Positions 23,249-23,748 of a stretch of DNA of 23,748 nucleotides are shown piece after piece. The DNA comes from Krasilnikovozyma curviuscula (taxonomy: Eukaryota > Basidiomycota > Tremellomycetes > Cystofilobasidiales > Mrakiaceae): contig MVAQ01000289.1 in the NCBI GenBank assembly GCA_014825775.1, forward strand, positions 1 through 23,748, written 5' to 3'. Made by a program: the position numbers and the translations under genes. The notes under the pieces were generated by a model. The model worked only from the letters and a program-made list of their open reading frames with translations, was not told the DNA's origin and ran no database searches. Every line of letters starts with the position of its first letter. Position 1 is the first letter of the stretch.

Positions 23249-23748
23249 CTTTGCTTCGCGCCGTTGTTACATGGTGTTTGTTGAGAAAGGATGGCAATAT
23301 ACTTTCGTTCTAATGAATGTTTCAGCAGGGCAAGATTCCATCGTAGTCATATTGTCAACCCTTCCTGAGTGATATTGATGCGTTCATCTGACGCTGCTTC
23401 CACTTCAACAGGGGCACTGTAAATGCTGAGATCAATTTCTTGAGTTATTCTAGTCTCACCTCCTCTCAGATCCTAACTCTTCCCGAAAGACACTTCTTTA
23501 AGAATCCTTTCTAAGTATCCTTGGCTTGAGTCTTGCACCCAGAGGTCATACTGTGGGTAGCGAACAACATCATTGTATGTTTTGAAACCCCTCCCACACT
23601 TTTTACCCTGACAATTGCTGGTGGTGATGTACACGTGATGGAGAACACTCGCTAAGAAGAAAGCAAGAAAAAAAAAACCTGAGCAGACCCAAGATTCGAA
23701 CGGGAGCAACACCTATTCGAACCGCCAAGTGGTGCCGCGCTCGTGCTG
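23249..23748. other. Right-edge intergenic region with a possible Pol III-like 3' end
   Basis: The stretch follows the DUF1295 stop. Near the right edge the minus strand shows two TTCGAAT elements (complements at 23694-23700 and 23715-23721), resembling tRNA B boxes. A run of ten T residues on the minus strand (A run at 23668-23677) follows, as expected of a Pol III terminator. The T-arm pairing around the better element has mismatches at two positions, and the 5' half would lie beyond the window, so a tRNA is only a possibility. A minus-strand open frame ending at 23473 has no ATG and is not supported. Confidence 0.25.

Noticed and set aside
23473..23712. Minus-strand 79-codon open frame at the right edge
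   Set aside because: It opens at a TTG rather than an ATG, crosses a poly-T run, and has no recognised domain. A downstream part looks codon-like but is not enough to call a gene.

Overview
The window is nuclear DNA from a basidiomycete fungus, most likely a Tremellomycetes-type yeast. The evidence is dense short introns (mostly 50-120 nt, usually GT..AG, with CTAAC/CTGAC-like branch sites), up to 15 exons per gene, short intergenic gaps, and protein families arranged as in Cryptococcus relatives. The order or species cannot be fixed from this sequence alone. Ten features that behave like genes were examined. Nine protein genes were rebuilt by hand from exon phases; eight close in frame from ATG to stop, and the ninth (the HSL-family hydrolase) closes in frame but has an uncertain 5' end.

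Left third, minus strand: a TRP-like/ML-domain membrane channel (262-4114, 6 exons) and the spliceosome-associated protein Cactin (4445-7052, 8 exons). A 150-bp divergent promoter separates Cactin from a RAD51 paralog resembling RAD51D (7203-8540, plus strand, 4 exons).

Right two thirds, all plus strand: a secreted TIM-barrel glycosidase-like protein (8894-11104), a branched-chain amino acid aminotransferase (11580-13309), sterol 14-alpha-demethylase CYP51/ERG11 (13887-16583, 15 exons), an HSL-family alpha/beta hydrolase (16919-18518), mitochondrial citrate synthase (18895-21383, 12 exons with three consecutive microexons), and a DUF1295/steroid 5-alpha-reductase-like membrane protein (21831-23248).

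The genes cover housekeeping roles: RNA splicing, recombination repair, amino-acid and TCA metabolism, and sterol synthesis. There is no sign of an operon, phage, transposon, CRISPR array or a clear new multi-gene defence or biosynthetic system. ERG11, the hydrolase and the 5-alpha-reductase-like gene lie within 10 kb of each other on one strand. This may be a loose sterol/lipid neighbourhood, but that is only inference. The most unusual structures are at the splicing level: the citrate synthase microexon run, a 5-nt terminal Cactin exon, a GC-AG intron placed exactly after the RAD51D-like Walker A motif, and a repeat/palindrome-bearing citrate synthase intron.
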